Of a stretch of 64,000 nt of DNA, positions 25,181 through 34,400 are shown one piece after another. Positions within the stretch are counted from its first letter, which is position 1. Every line of letters starts with the position of its first letter. Location: NCBI RefSeq assembly GCF_039531105.1, contig NZ_BAAAPK010000001.1, positions 2,604,001 through 2,668,000 of the forward strand, read 5' to 3'. This stretch comes from Microbacterium lacus (GTDB taxonomy: Bacteria; Actinomycetota; Actinomycetes; Actinomycetales; Microbacteriaceae). A program made the position numbers and the translations under genes. Under the pieces are notes generated by a model. The model saw only the letters and a program-made list of their open reading frames with translations, was not told the origin of the DNA and did no database searches.

Positions 25181-25420
25181 GAGATGGCCCCTCTTCCCCC
25201 GAGATGGTGCATCTTCCGCCGAGATGGTGCATCGTCCCCCGAGATGGCCCCTCTTCCCCCGAGATGGCCCCTCCTCCCCCGAGGTGGCCCCTCTTCCCCC
25301 GAGATTGCCCCTCTTCCCCCGAGATGGTCCCTCTTCCCCCGAGATGGCCCCTCTTCCCTCGAGATGGTGCCCACCACCTCGACAGAAACCCCACCACCTC
25401 GGCAAAAAACCCACCACCTC
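25181..25420. repeat. 20-bp tandem repeat array 1 (12 units, orientation change inside)
   Basis: Twelve units of exactly 20 bp follow each other without gaps. Units 1-9 resemble GAGATGGCCCCTCTTCCCCC. Unit 10 (25,361-25,380) is a near palindrome joining GAGATGGTG to CACCACCTC. Units 11-12 end in CCACCACCTC, the opposite orientation of the GAGRTGG core. Twenty is not a multiple of three and no frame looks like protein. The array fills the 319-base gap between the convergent response regulator and transporter genes. A related array lies at 26,518-26,737 on the other side of the transporter. Confidence 0.9.
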
Positions 25421-25476
25421 GGCGAGGCAGGCAGCAGGGCGGGCCGGATGCCGAGGATCGGCATCCGGGACCAGCC

Positions 25477-26430
25477 TCAGTCGGCGCGCACGAGGCGCGG
25501 CACGAGCGCCACCATCACGACCATCGCGACGAGCTCGATCAGGGTCTGCGTCACGACGACGAGCGGTGTCAGCGCGAAGCCGGCGGGCAGCGCGAGGGCG
25601 AGCGGCAGGACGACGAGCGAGTTGCGGGTCACTCCGCTGAAAATCGCCGCCCGCTGTCCGGGGAGGTCGAGTCGTGCGATGCGACCGGTGACCAGGCCGA
25701 GCGGAACCATGATCACCACGAACACCGAGAAGATCGGGACGACGATCAGGAGTGAGCCCAGCGCACCCCCGACCTCGGCCACCTGCGACGCGACGACGAT
25801 GGCGAGCGTCAGCATCATGAGCGGCACCATCGCCGCGGCCATGTACGCCTGCACGCGACGGCCGATACGGCCGGCGACCTGAGTCAGGGCGGCGAGCGCG
25901 AGCGGCAGCACGATCAACAGCAGGAACGCCTCGACGAACGGGCGCGGATCGAAAGCGCTCAGCACACCCGGGCCGGCCATGAGCAACAGATACACCGGCA
26001 GCAGGAGGATCTGCAGCAACATCAGCAGCGGTGTCGCCGCCAGCAACCGGTCGCGAGCTCCGCCGGCGAGCCCCGCGAACACGATCACATAGTCGACGCA
26101 CGGCGTGAGCAGGACGAACAGCACACCGACCAGGAGCGCCTCGTCGGTCGCGACGAACCGGCTCAGCGCGAAGACGACGACGGGCACGAGCACGAAGTTG
26201 AGCATCACAACCGTGCCGAGGAACCGGACATCGCGGAGCGCTCGGCCGAACCGAGCGAACGGGATGCCGAGGAAGGTCGCGTACAAGAGGAGTCCGAGCA
26301 CCGGTGTGATCGCGAACTCGAGCGGTTCAGCCGCGACAGGGGCGATCAGCCCGACCGCGGCGCCCAGCGCGATCGCCGCGAGATACAGCCAGACCTGTCG
26401 TTCGTCCCACCACACCACGATCCGCCGCAC
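25477..26430 (-). CDS. Bile acid:sodium symporter/ACR3-like transporter (BASS superfamily)
   Basis: The protein has about 317 residues with nine or ten hydrophobic segments. VLFVLLTPCVDYVIVFAGLA resembles the cysteine-containing segment of ACR3 arsenite exporters (PCTDWxLVFT in ACR3, from memory), and the following LLQILLLPVYLLL is also ACR3-like. BASS members either import organic acids with sodium or export arsenite. No arsR or arsC gene is nearby, so an arsenic role is uncertain. The chosen start is GTG at 26430 with a GGGGGA directly abutting; the exact start is doubtful. The gene is bracketed by the two 20-bp repeat arrays. Confidence 0.75.
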   Translation of the reverse strand: MRRIVVWWDERQVWLYLAAIALGAAVGLIAPVAAEPLEFAITPVLGLLLYATFLGIPFARFGRALRDVRFLGTVVMLNFVLVPVVVFALSRFVATDEALLVGVLFVLLTPCVDYVIVFAGLAGGARDRLLAATPLLMLLQILLLPVYLLLMAGPGVLSAFDPRPFVEAFLLLIVLPLALAALTQVAGRIGRRVQAYMAAAMVPLMMLTLAIVVASQVAEVGGALGSLLIVVPIFSVFVVIMVPLGLVTGRIARLDLPGQRAAIFSGVTRNSLVVLPLALALPAGFALTPLVVVTQTLIELVAMVVMVALVPRLVRAD

Positions 26431-26517
26431 TCCCCCAGACTGCCGGATGCCGCACCCCGCCCACCGCCATCCACACGGGTTTCGCGCCGAGGCGGCGCCC
26501 CCTCCGCCCCCACCGCC

Positions 26518-26737
26518 GAGATGGTGCCTCTTGCGTCGAGGTGGTGCCACTTGCGTCGAGGTGGTGCCCACATTCTCGGCGCGAGAACCACCACCTCGGC
26601 GCGAGAACCACCACCTCGGCGCGAGAGCCACCACCTCGGCGGGAGAGCCACCACCTCGGCGGAAGACCCACCACCTCGGCGGGAGAACCACCACCTCGGC
26701 GCGAGAGCCACCACCTCGGCGCGAGAACCACCACCTC
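26518..26737. repeat. 20-bp tandem repeat array 2 (11 units, orientation change inside)
   Basis: Units 1-3 (26,518-26,577) begin GAGRTGGTGCC. Units 4-11 (26,578-26,737) follow GGCGCGAGAACCACCACCTC with a few substitutions, the reverse orientation of the same core. At the switch, TTCTCG and CGAGAA plus the outer GAGGTGGT/ACCACCTC can form a long hairpin. Period is exactly 20 bp throughout. The array occupies most of the 388-base gap between the transporter start and the 900-residue protein gene, so it lies in the shared upstream region of two divergent genes. Confidence 0.9.
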
Positions 26738-26818
26738 GACGCCGCGGGCGGAGGTATCACGGAATGCCCTGGGGGACTCCTCCTCCGCAAGATCCCCGAT
26801 CACGCCGAAGGAAGCGCC

Positions 26819-29521
26819 ATGTCCGATTTCGTCTACACCTCCCCGCTCATCCGCGACATCATCGAGATCAACGGCACCGTCGAGGACATCTGCAAGACCT
26901 ACGCCGGCGACGGGCCCGTCTTCCTCCTCGCCCGCGAGGTCCGGCTCACGCAGAACCTCCGGATCACAAAGCGACCCGTCGTCATCGTCGCCGACCTCTT
27001 CGACGGAGGCGGCCACTGGATCGACGCATCGGGCGAACCGGCCACGGTCTCCGGCGCCAACGGCGCCGACGGCGTTCCGCTCACGGTGACCGAGATGTAC
27101 TCGCACGACGGCGTGCCGCTCGCCGGCGGACGCCCCGGCGGAGGCGGCGGCAACGGCCAGAACGGCGGCGACGCCCAGAGCGTCACGATCTACGCGCGCC
27201 GCACGACGAACGTGCAGATCTCCGTCGCCGGCGGCACCGCGACCGGCGGCGGCAACGGCGGCAACGGCACGAGAGGGGTCGACGGCGCGTTCATCGCCGG
27301 CCACACCGACCGCGTCGACCTCACCCCGGAAGACCCGTTCGACGACGCGTACGAGGACATCGTCGTTCCCGACCAGGACATCCCCGGTACCCCCGGCGGC
27401 GATGGCGGCTGGGGTGGCAACGGCGGCTCCGGCGGCAGCGGCGGCACCATCTTTTTCACGAGCATCGCCGACGACAGTGAGCCCGTGTTCGCGACAGCCG
27501 GCGGGGCACCCGGTGGGGGCGGGGTCGGCGGGGCAGCGGGCGAAGACGGTGCGCGCAGTTCGGGCGCAGCATCCCCCGGTCAGGACGGCACCGGCGGCGC
27601 CTGGGGCACGGAAGGGACCGTCGCGCGGGCCACCGTCTCCGAGGAGGACTTCATCGCGGGCCTGCGCCCCCTGCTGGATTCGACCGGCCCGTCCTGGGCG
27701 AACTACTGGGCGCCGTTCCGCATTGCGATGGGCGACTTCCACTATCACCGGTTCACCCCGGGCGCCGAGGACCCCGGCGACGGCGGTGAGCGCGCCGCGC
27801 TCGAACTGCAGCGCGGCCTCGAGCTGCAGCCCGACAACGCGGTGGCGCTGCGGTTGCAGGACCAGCTGGTCGGCATCCCTCAGCGCGACGCGAACGGGGC
27901 GCGCGTGTTCGTCGGCGGCGGCGCGAACGCGCTCGGCATCTCCCCCGAGCTGGATATCCTGCCCGACTTCCAGACCTACATCGAGGCGTTCGCGCGCTTC
28001 GCCCCACTGAACGTCGCATTCCTGTTCAACGGCATCCAGAGCCTCGGCGCGGCCGCCACGCAGGCGGCGCTTTCCGCCATGATCACCCAGCAGAAGCAGT
28101 TCGTCGACCTGGCGCGCGACCGCTTCGAGAAGGACGCGAGCCTCGGCGCCACCGAGAAGGACATCGCCGTGAAAGAGGCGGAGTTCATCCAGCAGCAACT
28201 CGACCAGGCGGTCGCCGACATCGCCGCCGCCAAGCCGAAGCTCGCAGAGACCTCGTTCAACTTCGGCGACATCATCGGCACGGTCGGTCAGATCGCGAGC
28301 GCCGTCGTCGGTGTGATCGCCGCGATCCCGACGCTCGGAACGAGCCTGGTGGCGACCGTTCCCGCGATGGTGAGCCTGGTGAACACCGTCACCGCGCAGG
28401 CGGAGCCGATCGCGAAAGCGCTGCTGGCCGGCAGCCCCGCCGACACGAAGCAGGTCGAGGAGGCCTACAAGAAGGTCGGCAAGAGCGTCGACGCGGTCAT
28501 CGGGGCAGGCAGGACGATCGTGAACTTCGTCACCCTCGTGCAGAACCTGACCTCGCCCCCCGACGCCGACAACTCCGAGCAGCTTGCTCTCGTGCGCCGC
28601 GGGGCGGAGCTCGCCCACCAGCTGCTGATCGCGCAGAACCGGGTCGACCTCGCCGATCAGCGCATCGAGGCCTCCCAGTCCCATGCGGCCAGAGCAGCCC
28701 AGCTCGTCCAGCAAGCCGATGATCTCGCCCGCACCGTGCAGAGCGGTGCCGAGGGGGTTCGGCAGGCGGGCCTTCTCGCGATCAGCATCGCTCAGGCCGG
28801 CGCCGACGCACTGAACAGCATGATCTTCCGCGCCGCGCGGGCCGTCGAGATCCTCACGCTCGAACCTCAGACGAAGAACGTCGCAATGGATGCCGGCATG
28901 CTGAGCCCCGAGACGTGGTGGCGCTACAACGAGAAGCAGATCACCGACGCCGAGCTGGCCGGCCTGCTCACGGCATCCTGGGGTCGCCTGCTCCAGCCCA
29001 TCGACATCCAGCAGGATTACCTCGCCTACTTCCAGCAGGCTCACGACCAGGATGTCCTCACGCGGATCTTCCGGCCGGGCGACGCGGAGTTCGCCTCGTT
29101 CGTGGCCACCGGCCGTCTCGACTTCGACGTGGATGCCGAGCGCATCCCCGCCGGACGCGCCGACGCGAAGACCCGCAGCGTGCGCCTCGCACTCGTGGGC
29201 GCCGAGCACCCGTCGGGGGCGATCTCGTGCGAGGTCCGACACGGCGGGGTGTACACGCAGCGTCGCCGCGACGGCGAGGTGCACGTGCAGCTGCTCCAGG
29301 CGCAGACCAGCACCCGCGACGCACAGTTCACCCGCCTGGTCGCTGAGCCCGGTGGTGTCGTGGACCTGCCGCTGACGGCGCCGCTGTCCCTGCGGTTCTG
29401 GGGGCGCGGCATCGGCGGGTCCTGGACGGTCACGATGGTCGAGGATCAGCAGAACGCCGCGGTGGACCTGTCGGGCCTCAGCGAGATCCAGGTGGAGATC
29501 CGGTACCAGTTCACGCGCTGA
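26819..29521 (+). CDS. Large glycine-rich, helical protein with pore-forming-toxin-like features
   Basis: The protein has 900 residues from an ATG with GAAGGAA six bases upstream. Residues 1-100 look like short beta strands. About 100-265 is glycine/asparagine rich (GGGGGNGQNGG, GGNGGSGGSGG), like loops on a beta-helix. About 300-700 is strongly helical with long amphipathic stretches. Inside this, around 484-525, is an uncharged hydrophobic segment (IIGTVGQIASAVVGVIAAIP), as in alpha-pore-forming toxins. The last 60 residues (FWGRGIGGSW, then a V-D-L-x-x-L strand ending in IRYQF) recall the C-terminal end of insecticidal Tc toxin A subunits. No signal peptide is seen. The function is not established; the toxin resemblance is inference. 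Confidence 0.55.
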   Translation: MSDFVYTSPLIRDIIEINGTVEDICKTYAGDGPVFLLAREVRLTQNLRITKRPVVIVADLFDGGGHWIDASGEPATVSGANGADGVPLTVTEMYSHDGVPLAGGRPGGGGGNGQNGGDAQSVTIYARRTTNVQISVAGGTATGGGNGGNGTRGVDGAFIAGHTDRVDLTPEDPFDDAYEDIVVPDQDIPGTPGGDGGWGGNGGSGGSGGTIFFTSIADDSEPVFATAGGAPGGGGVGGAAGEDGARSSGAASPGQDGTGGAWGTEGTVARATVSEEDFIAGLRPLLDSTGPSWANYWAPFRIAMGDFHYHRFTPGAEDPGDGGERAALELQRGLELQPDNAVALRLQDQLVGIPQRDANGARVFVGGGANALGISPELDILPDFQTYIEAFARFAPLNVAFLFNGIQSLGAAATQAALSAMITQQKQFVDLARDRFEKDASLGATEKDIAVKEAEFIQQQLDQAVADIAAAKPKLAETSFNFGDIIGTVGQIASAVVGVIAAIPTLGTSLVATVPAMVSLVNTVTAQAEPIAKALLAGSPADTKQVEEAYKKVGKSVDAVIGAGRTIVNFVTLVQNLTSPPDADNSEQLALVRRGAELAHQLLIAQNRVDLADQRIEASQSHAARAAQLVQQADDLARTVQSGAEGVRQAGLLAISIAQAGADALNSMIFRAARAVEILTLEPQTKNVAMDAGMLSPETWWRYNEKQITDAELAGLLTASWGRLLQPIDIQQDYLAYFQQAHDQDVLTRIFRPGDAEFASFVATGRLDFDVDAERIPAGRADAKTRSVRLALVGAEHPSGAISCEVRHGGVYTQRRRDGEVHVQLLQAQTSTRDAQFTRLVAEPGGVVDLPLTAPLSLRFWGRGIGGSWTVTMVEDQQNAAVDLSGLSEIQVEIRYQFTR

Positions 29522-29634
29522 GCGCTGCGGCGCCCCCGAATGCGCGGGAGATCTCGGGAACACACAGGATCGGCATCCCGAGTCGGTCCAGCCGGGAGAA
29601 GTCCGCGCCGGTGCGGTGCGCTACCGTCGAGCAC

Positions 29635-30432
29635 GTGTCAGCCGCGCGCACTCTGGGTGGGCTGCTCCTCGCCGCAGTCGCCCTCAGCGGATGCGCGGCG
29701 CTGCCCAACGGGATCCGCCTGCCCCCGCCGGGTGCACCCGACTACCAGTTGGGCGGGGCGTACGACCCTCCGGCCGAGGTGACGATCGTCAGCCGCGACC
29801 GGAGCGCGGAGCCCGCTGTCGGGCTGTACTCGATCTGCTACGTCAACGCCTTTCAGACCCAGCCGGGCGAAATCGGTGACTGGCCGGCAGAGCTCCTGCT
29901 GCGCGAGGGGGACACGGTCGTCTTCGATCCGTCCTGGCCGGACGAGGCTCTCCTGGACACCTCCACCGATGAGAAGCGCGGCAGAATCGAGGAGATCGTC
30001 GGTCCCTGGATCCGGAAGTGCGCCGATAGCGGCTTCGACGCGGTGGAGTTCGACAACCTCGACACCTACACACGCAGCGACGGTGCGCTGACGCTCAGCG
30101 GAAACCTCGCCCTGGCCGCGCGGCTCGTCGCGACCGCGCACGACGCCGGGCTGGCCGCGGGCCAGAAGAACGCGGCAGAGGATGCGGCGGCTCTGCGCGC
30201 ACGTGCGGGTTTCGACTTCGCGGTCGCCGAGGAGTGCGCCGCTTTCGCCGAGTGCGCCGCGTTCACCGCGGTCTACGGCGACCGGGTGATCGACATCGAG
30301 TACTCGGACACTGACGGTATCGACTTCGCGGCGGTCTGCGCCGACCCGGACACCCCGGGCTCGGTCGTCCTGCGGGACCGCGGCCTGGTCACCCCCGAGA
30401 ACCCGTCCTACGTGTACGAGGTCTGCGGGTGA
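29635..30432 (+). CDS. GH114-like (endo-alpha-1,4-polygalactosaminidase family) lipoprotein
   Basis: The protein has about 265 residues from the GTG at 29635, chosen because a lipoprotein signal (LGGLLLAAVALSGC) begins there; a GTG at 29611 is possible. The mature part follows the GH114/TM1410 TIM-barrel pattern: GLYSICYVNAFQTQPGE, DTVVFDPSWPDE, and CADSGFDAVEFDNLDTY, whose aspartate/glutamate pair is the likely active site. GH114 enzymes cut alpha-1,4-linked galactosamine polymers of biofilms. It would be anchored outside the membrane. Its stop overlaps the next gene by four bases. Confidence 0.8.
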   Translation: MSAARTLGGLLLAAVALSGCAALPNGIRLPPPGAPDYQLGGAYDPPAEVTIVSRDRSAEPAVGLYSICYVNAFQTQPGEIGDWPAELLLREGDTVVFDPSWPDEALLDTSTDEKRGRIEEIVGPWIRKCADSGFDAVEFDNLDTYTRSDGALTLSGNLALAARLVATAHDAGLAAGQKNAAEDAAALRARAGFDFAVAEECAAFAECAAFTAVYGDRVIDIEYSDTDGIDFAAVCADPDTPGSVVLRDRGLVTPENPSYVYEVCG

Positions 30433-30863
30433 GCTCACGCCTGCTGCCGGCGCCGCCGGATAATGGACCGGTGGAGTCGTGGGAACTGCGGGAATGGTAC
30501 GCCGACTTCCTCGAGGCCTGCAATCGGCACGATCTGGATGCGGTCCGGACGTTCGTGGATCCGGGCGTGCGTCGCGCCCACTTGCCCGGCGGCGCCGAGG
30601 CGTTCGTCGACGATTTGGCGGAGCTGTTCCACGGGTTTCCGGATTGGCAGTGGCGCCGCATCCAACTCGTCGTCGAAGACGACCGGATCGCGGCGCACCT
30701 CCGCGCGAGCGGGACGCATACCGGCGTCTTCCGCGGGATCGCCCCGACGCGTCGGCACGTGAACGTCGCCGAGTTCGTGTTCTCCCGGGTGCAGCGCGGC
30801 CGGATCATCGAGGTGTCGGGCACGACCGACCGCGTCGAGCTTCTCGCGCAGCTCGGCGCCTGA
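30429..30863 (+). CDS. SnoaL-like ester cyclase/NTF2-fold protein
   Basis: The protein has 144 residues from a GTG that overlaps the GH114-like stop. The pattern WYADFLEACNRHDLDAVRTF followed by FVDDLAELFHGFPDWQWR and GVFRGIAPTRRHVNV is that of SnoaL-type polyketide cyclase-like proteins. HFPDW/G-x-A-PTG-type segments usually line the ligand cavity. The substrate is unknown. Translational coupling to an exported glycosidase is odd for a cytoplasmic small-molecule protein and may be simple compaction. Confidence 0.8.
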   Translation: MSSRLLPAPPDNGPVESWELREWYADFLEACNRHDLDAVRTFVDPGVRRAHLPGGAEAFVDDLAELFHGFPDWQWRRIQLVVEDDRIAAHLRASGTHTGVFRGIAPTRRHVNVAEFVFSRVQRGRIIEVSGTTDRVELLAQLGA

Positions 30864-30865
30864 GC

Positions 30866-31417
30866 TCAGCCCGCGACGTCGACCAGCACCTCGTTGCGCC
30901 GCAGGAACCACGGCGTGAACGGCGGGTCGAAGCGGGCGAACCGGGGCTCGCCGATCACGGTGACGCCTGCGGACGACAGCGCCGCCAGCAGCTCGTCGCG
31001 GTGCCTGCGCCAGGATTCCTCGGTCCAGCGCCCCGAGAACCGGGTCGCGGCAACGAGCTGCTCGGGAACCGTGCGCACCCGGACGGCAGCGTTCGTCGGC
31101 ACCGGCGCGTCCTGCTCGGTCATGGCAGCGGGCAGCACGAATGCGACCACGAATCCCTCGCCGGTGGAGGACTGCACGACCGGCGCGGTCATCGCGATCT
31201 TCTGCGAGGACTGCACGACCGGCGCCGTCATCGCGACCTTCTGCCGGCGCGTGTTCTGCCCGTTGATGTAGCCGACGAGAAGGCCGAACGCGCGGTTTCC
31301 GGCGTCTTCGAACGCGACCCCGTGCACCGCGGTCTCGGCGACGACGTGCGCCGGATAGCGCCGCAGCTCCCACCCGCTCTCTTCGCGGATCACCTCGTAC
31401 GGCTGCTGCTCGGTCAC
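30866..31417 (-). CDS. SOUL heme-binding family protein
   Basis: The protein has 183 residues, normal for prokaryotic SOUL proteins. The start YEVIREESGWELRRYPAHVVAET, the AFGLLVGYINGQN segment and the final PPFTPWFLRRNEVLV are all characteristic. SOUL/HEBP proteins bind heme or related tetrapyrroles. The protein contains a direct duplication of 13 residues, KVAMTAPVVQSSQ/KIAMTAPVVQSS, encoded by a 39-bp tandem repeat at 31,167-31,244. Some SOUL proteins carry a similar doubled AMTAPV motif, so this may be a family feature kept by recent DNA-level copying. It is convergent with the SnoaL-like gene, two bases apart. Confidence 0.9.
   Translation of the reverse strand: MTEQQPYEVIREESGWELRRYPAHVVAETAVHGVAFEDAGNRAFGLLVGYINGQNTRRQKVAMTAPVVQSSQKIAMTAPVVQSSTGEGFVVAFVLPAAMTEQDAPVPTNAAVRVRTVPEQLVAATRFSGRWTEESWRRHRDELLAALSSAGVTVIGEPRFARFDPPFTPWFLRRNEVLVDVAG
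31167..31244 (-). repeat. 39-bp in-frame tandem duplication in the SOUL gene
   Basis: Two 39-bp copies (31,167-31,205 and 31,206-31,244) differ at two positions. They encode consecutive AMTAPVVQSS peptides. Such close identity suggests recent duplication or gene conversion. Confidence 0.85.
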
Positions 31418-31433
31418 GTCTCGAGGCTACGCC

Positions 31434-34400
31434 TCATCGGAAGTCCCGGGACCGGTGCCCGACCTCCACCTGCAGGTCTTCGAACCGGTCCGCCACGAGG
31501 TTGGTCACTCCCTCGACCGATCGCTCCAGCATCCCCCGCACGATCAGCCCCGGCGCGTCCCGCACGACCCGCCGGTACAGGTTCCACACCCCCACCGAGC
31601 AGACGACGTTGACCAGGCCGTGTTCGTCTTCGAGGTTGATGAACGTGATTCCGGATGCCGTCGCCGGCCGTTGCCGGTGCGTCACCAGCCCCGCCACCTC
31701 GACCCTCCGCCCGGGTTCGTGGGTGCGCAGCTCGCGGGAGGTGAGCACCCCCCGCGCGTCCAGTGCCGCCCGGAAGTGCGTGAGCGGATGGTCGTCGGTG
31801 GAGATCCCGGTCGCCCACAGGTCGCTTGCGAGCCGCTCGTAGCTCGTGGGATCCGTGAACAGCGGCGGCTGCACGAACGCGAGCGAATCGGGGAGGAACT
31901 CGGCCCGGTCCTGCGCGGCGGACCCCGCAAGCCAGATCGCCTCACGTCGGCTGATGCCGAGGCACTCGAACGCCCCGGCGGTCGCGAGGGACTCCAACTG
32001 CGCCTCGGTGACGCCGGTGCGCCGCACCAGATCCCGGAGGTCGCGGTACGGCCCCGCGCTCTCGCGCTCGGCGACGATGCGCTCGGCGACCGCGGACCCG
32101 ATGCCCTTGACCGCCGCGAGCCCGAGTCGCACCGCGAACCGCCCATCCCGCCGGTGCGCTGCGGATTCGTCGGGCTCGGTGGCGTCGAACACCCCGACCG
32201 GCGGCTGGATCCGGTGCGTGCACTCCTCCCGCCCGGTGGGCGGGAGGATCCGGTGCGTGCCCTCTTTCCGCCCGGTCGGCGGCAGGTGATCCGTGTCCAC
32301 CGGCTCCAGCACCGGCTCCGCCCCCGAGCGCAGCAGATCGGGGCGCCGTACCTGCACCCCGTGCCGCCGGGCATCGGCGGTCAGGGTCGCCGGGGAGTAG
32401 AAGCCCATCGGCTGCGCGCGCAGGAGTCCCGCGAGGAACGCGGCCGGGTAGTGCAGCTTGATCCACGACGAGGCGTAGACGAGCAGCCCGAACGACAGCG
32501 AGTGCGACTCGGCGAAACCGAAGTTCGCGAATGCCTGGATGCGCGCGTAGATGTCGTCCGCAGCCTGGCCCACCAGGCCGTTGCGCGCCATCCCGGCGTA
32601 CAGCTTCTCGCGCAGCGACTCGATCTTCTCCACGCCGCGCTTGGATCCCATCGCGCGCCGCAGGAGATCGGCATCCTCCCCGGTGCATTCGCCGACGGCC
32701 ATCGCCATCTGCATGAGCTGCTCTTGGAAGATCGGGATGCCGAGCGTGCGCTCCAGCACGGGCTCGAGCTTCGGGTGGGCGTAGGTGATCGGCTCGTGGC
32801 CGAGCTTGCGGCGGACGAACGGGTGCACCGCACCGCCCTGGATCGGGCCGGGACGGATGAGAGCGATCTCGATCACGAGGTCGTAGAACCGCCTCGGCTG
32901 CAGGCGCGGCAGCAGCCCCATCTGCGCGCGGGACTCGACCTGGAACACCCCGATCGAATCGGCGCGGCACAGCATGTCGAAGACGGCCTTCTCTTCTTTC
33001 GGGATCGTGGAGAGCTCCCACTCCTCACCGGTGGCGGCGCGGATCATGTCGAAGCAGTACTGCAGCGCGGCGAGCATGCCGAGCCCGAGGAGGTCGAACT
33101 TGACCAGTCCCATCCAGGCCGCGTCGTCCTTGTCCCACTGGATGACCGTGCGGTCCTCCATGCGCGCGTGCTCGATCGGAACCACCTCGCCGACGGGCCG
33201 GTCGGTGAGCACCATGCCGCCGGAGTGGATGCCGAGATGGCGCGGGGCTTTCAGCAGCTCGGCGGCGTATTCGATCACCTGGTCGGGGATGTCGTGATCG
33301 GGTCCGCTCTCCAGCGTCGCCCCCCATCGCTCCACCTGCTTCGACCAGGCGTCCTGCTGCCCGGGCGAGTGCCCGAGCGCCTTGGCCATGTCGCGGACGG
33401 CGTTCTTCGGCCGGTACTGGATCACGTTCGCGACCTGCGCCGCCCGCTCGCGCCCGTACTGCCCGTACACCCACTGGATGATCTCCTCGCGCCGGTCGGA
33501 GTCGAAGTCCACGTCGATGTCGGGCTCCTCATCGCGCAGCGACGAGAGGAACCGCTCGAACGGCAACTGGTAGGCGATCGAGTCGACCGCGGTGATGTCC
33601 AGCAGGTAGCAGACGGCGCTGTTGGCCGCCGACCCCCTCCCCTGGCACAGGATGCCGCGCCGCCGCGCCTCCTGGACGATCCCGTACACGATGAGGAAGT
33701 ACCCCGGAAAGTCCTTCACCTCGATGACCGCGAGCTCTTTCTCGATCCGCTCGCGGTTCTCCGCCGACAGATCGGGGTACTTCCGCGGCACCGCCTCCCA
33801 CACGATGTGCCGCAACCACGACATCGGCGTATGCCCGTCGGGGACCTTCTGCTTCGGCAGCGCGGGTTTCGCGCGCCGGAGCGGGAACGCGAGCTCGTCG
33901 GCGAGCATCACGGTGCGGGAGACCGCGCCCGGATACCGCGCGAAGCGCGCCGCCATCTCCGCCCCCGAGCGCAAGTGCGCCCCCGCGTGCGCGGGGAGCC
34001 ACCCGTCGAGTTCGTCGAGCCCCCGGTTCGCCCGCACCGCGGCCACCGCCGCGGCGAGCTGCGCGCGCTCGGGGACGGCGTAGTGCACGTTGTTGCTCGC
34101 GAGGACCGGCAGTCCGCGCTCGGCGGCCAGACCCGCCAGCACGTCGTTGTGTCGCGTGTCGAGCGGATTGCCGTGGTCGATCAGCTCGACGTGCACGGCA
34201 TCCGGACCGAACAGGTCGACGAGACGATCCAGAGCGGATGCCGCGGACCCGGCCCCGCCGTCGACGAGCGCCCGGCGCACGGCCCCCTTGCGGCAGCCGG
34301 TCAGGATCGCCCAGTCTCCCCCCGACTGATCGGCGAGTTCCTCCAGGTCGTAGAGCGGCTTGCCCTTCTCGGCCCCCTGAAGCTGTGCGTGGGTGAGCGC

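Noticed and set aside
25181..25420. CRISPR-like repeats
   Set aside because: The 20-bp units are contiguous with no unique spacers, vary in sequence and change orientation; no cas genes are near.
25130..25882. Plus-strand frames encoding Pro/Arg/Trp-rich repeats across array 1
   Set aside because: The 20-bp period shifts the frame at every unit, and the frames run antisense into the transporter gene.
26105..26818. N-terminal extension of the 900-residue protein back to 26105
   Set aside because: It reads antisense through the transporter gene and through repeat array 2; the ATG at 26819 has a good ribosome site.
26327..29563. Very long minus-strand frame opposite the 900-residue gene
   Set aside because: Typical antisense open frame of high-GC coding DNA; no family features, and the plus strand has clear protein-like periodicity and a ribosome site.
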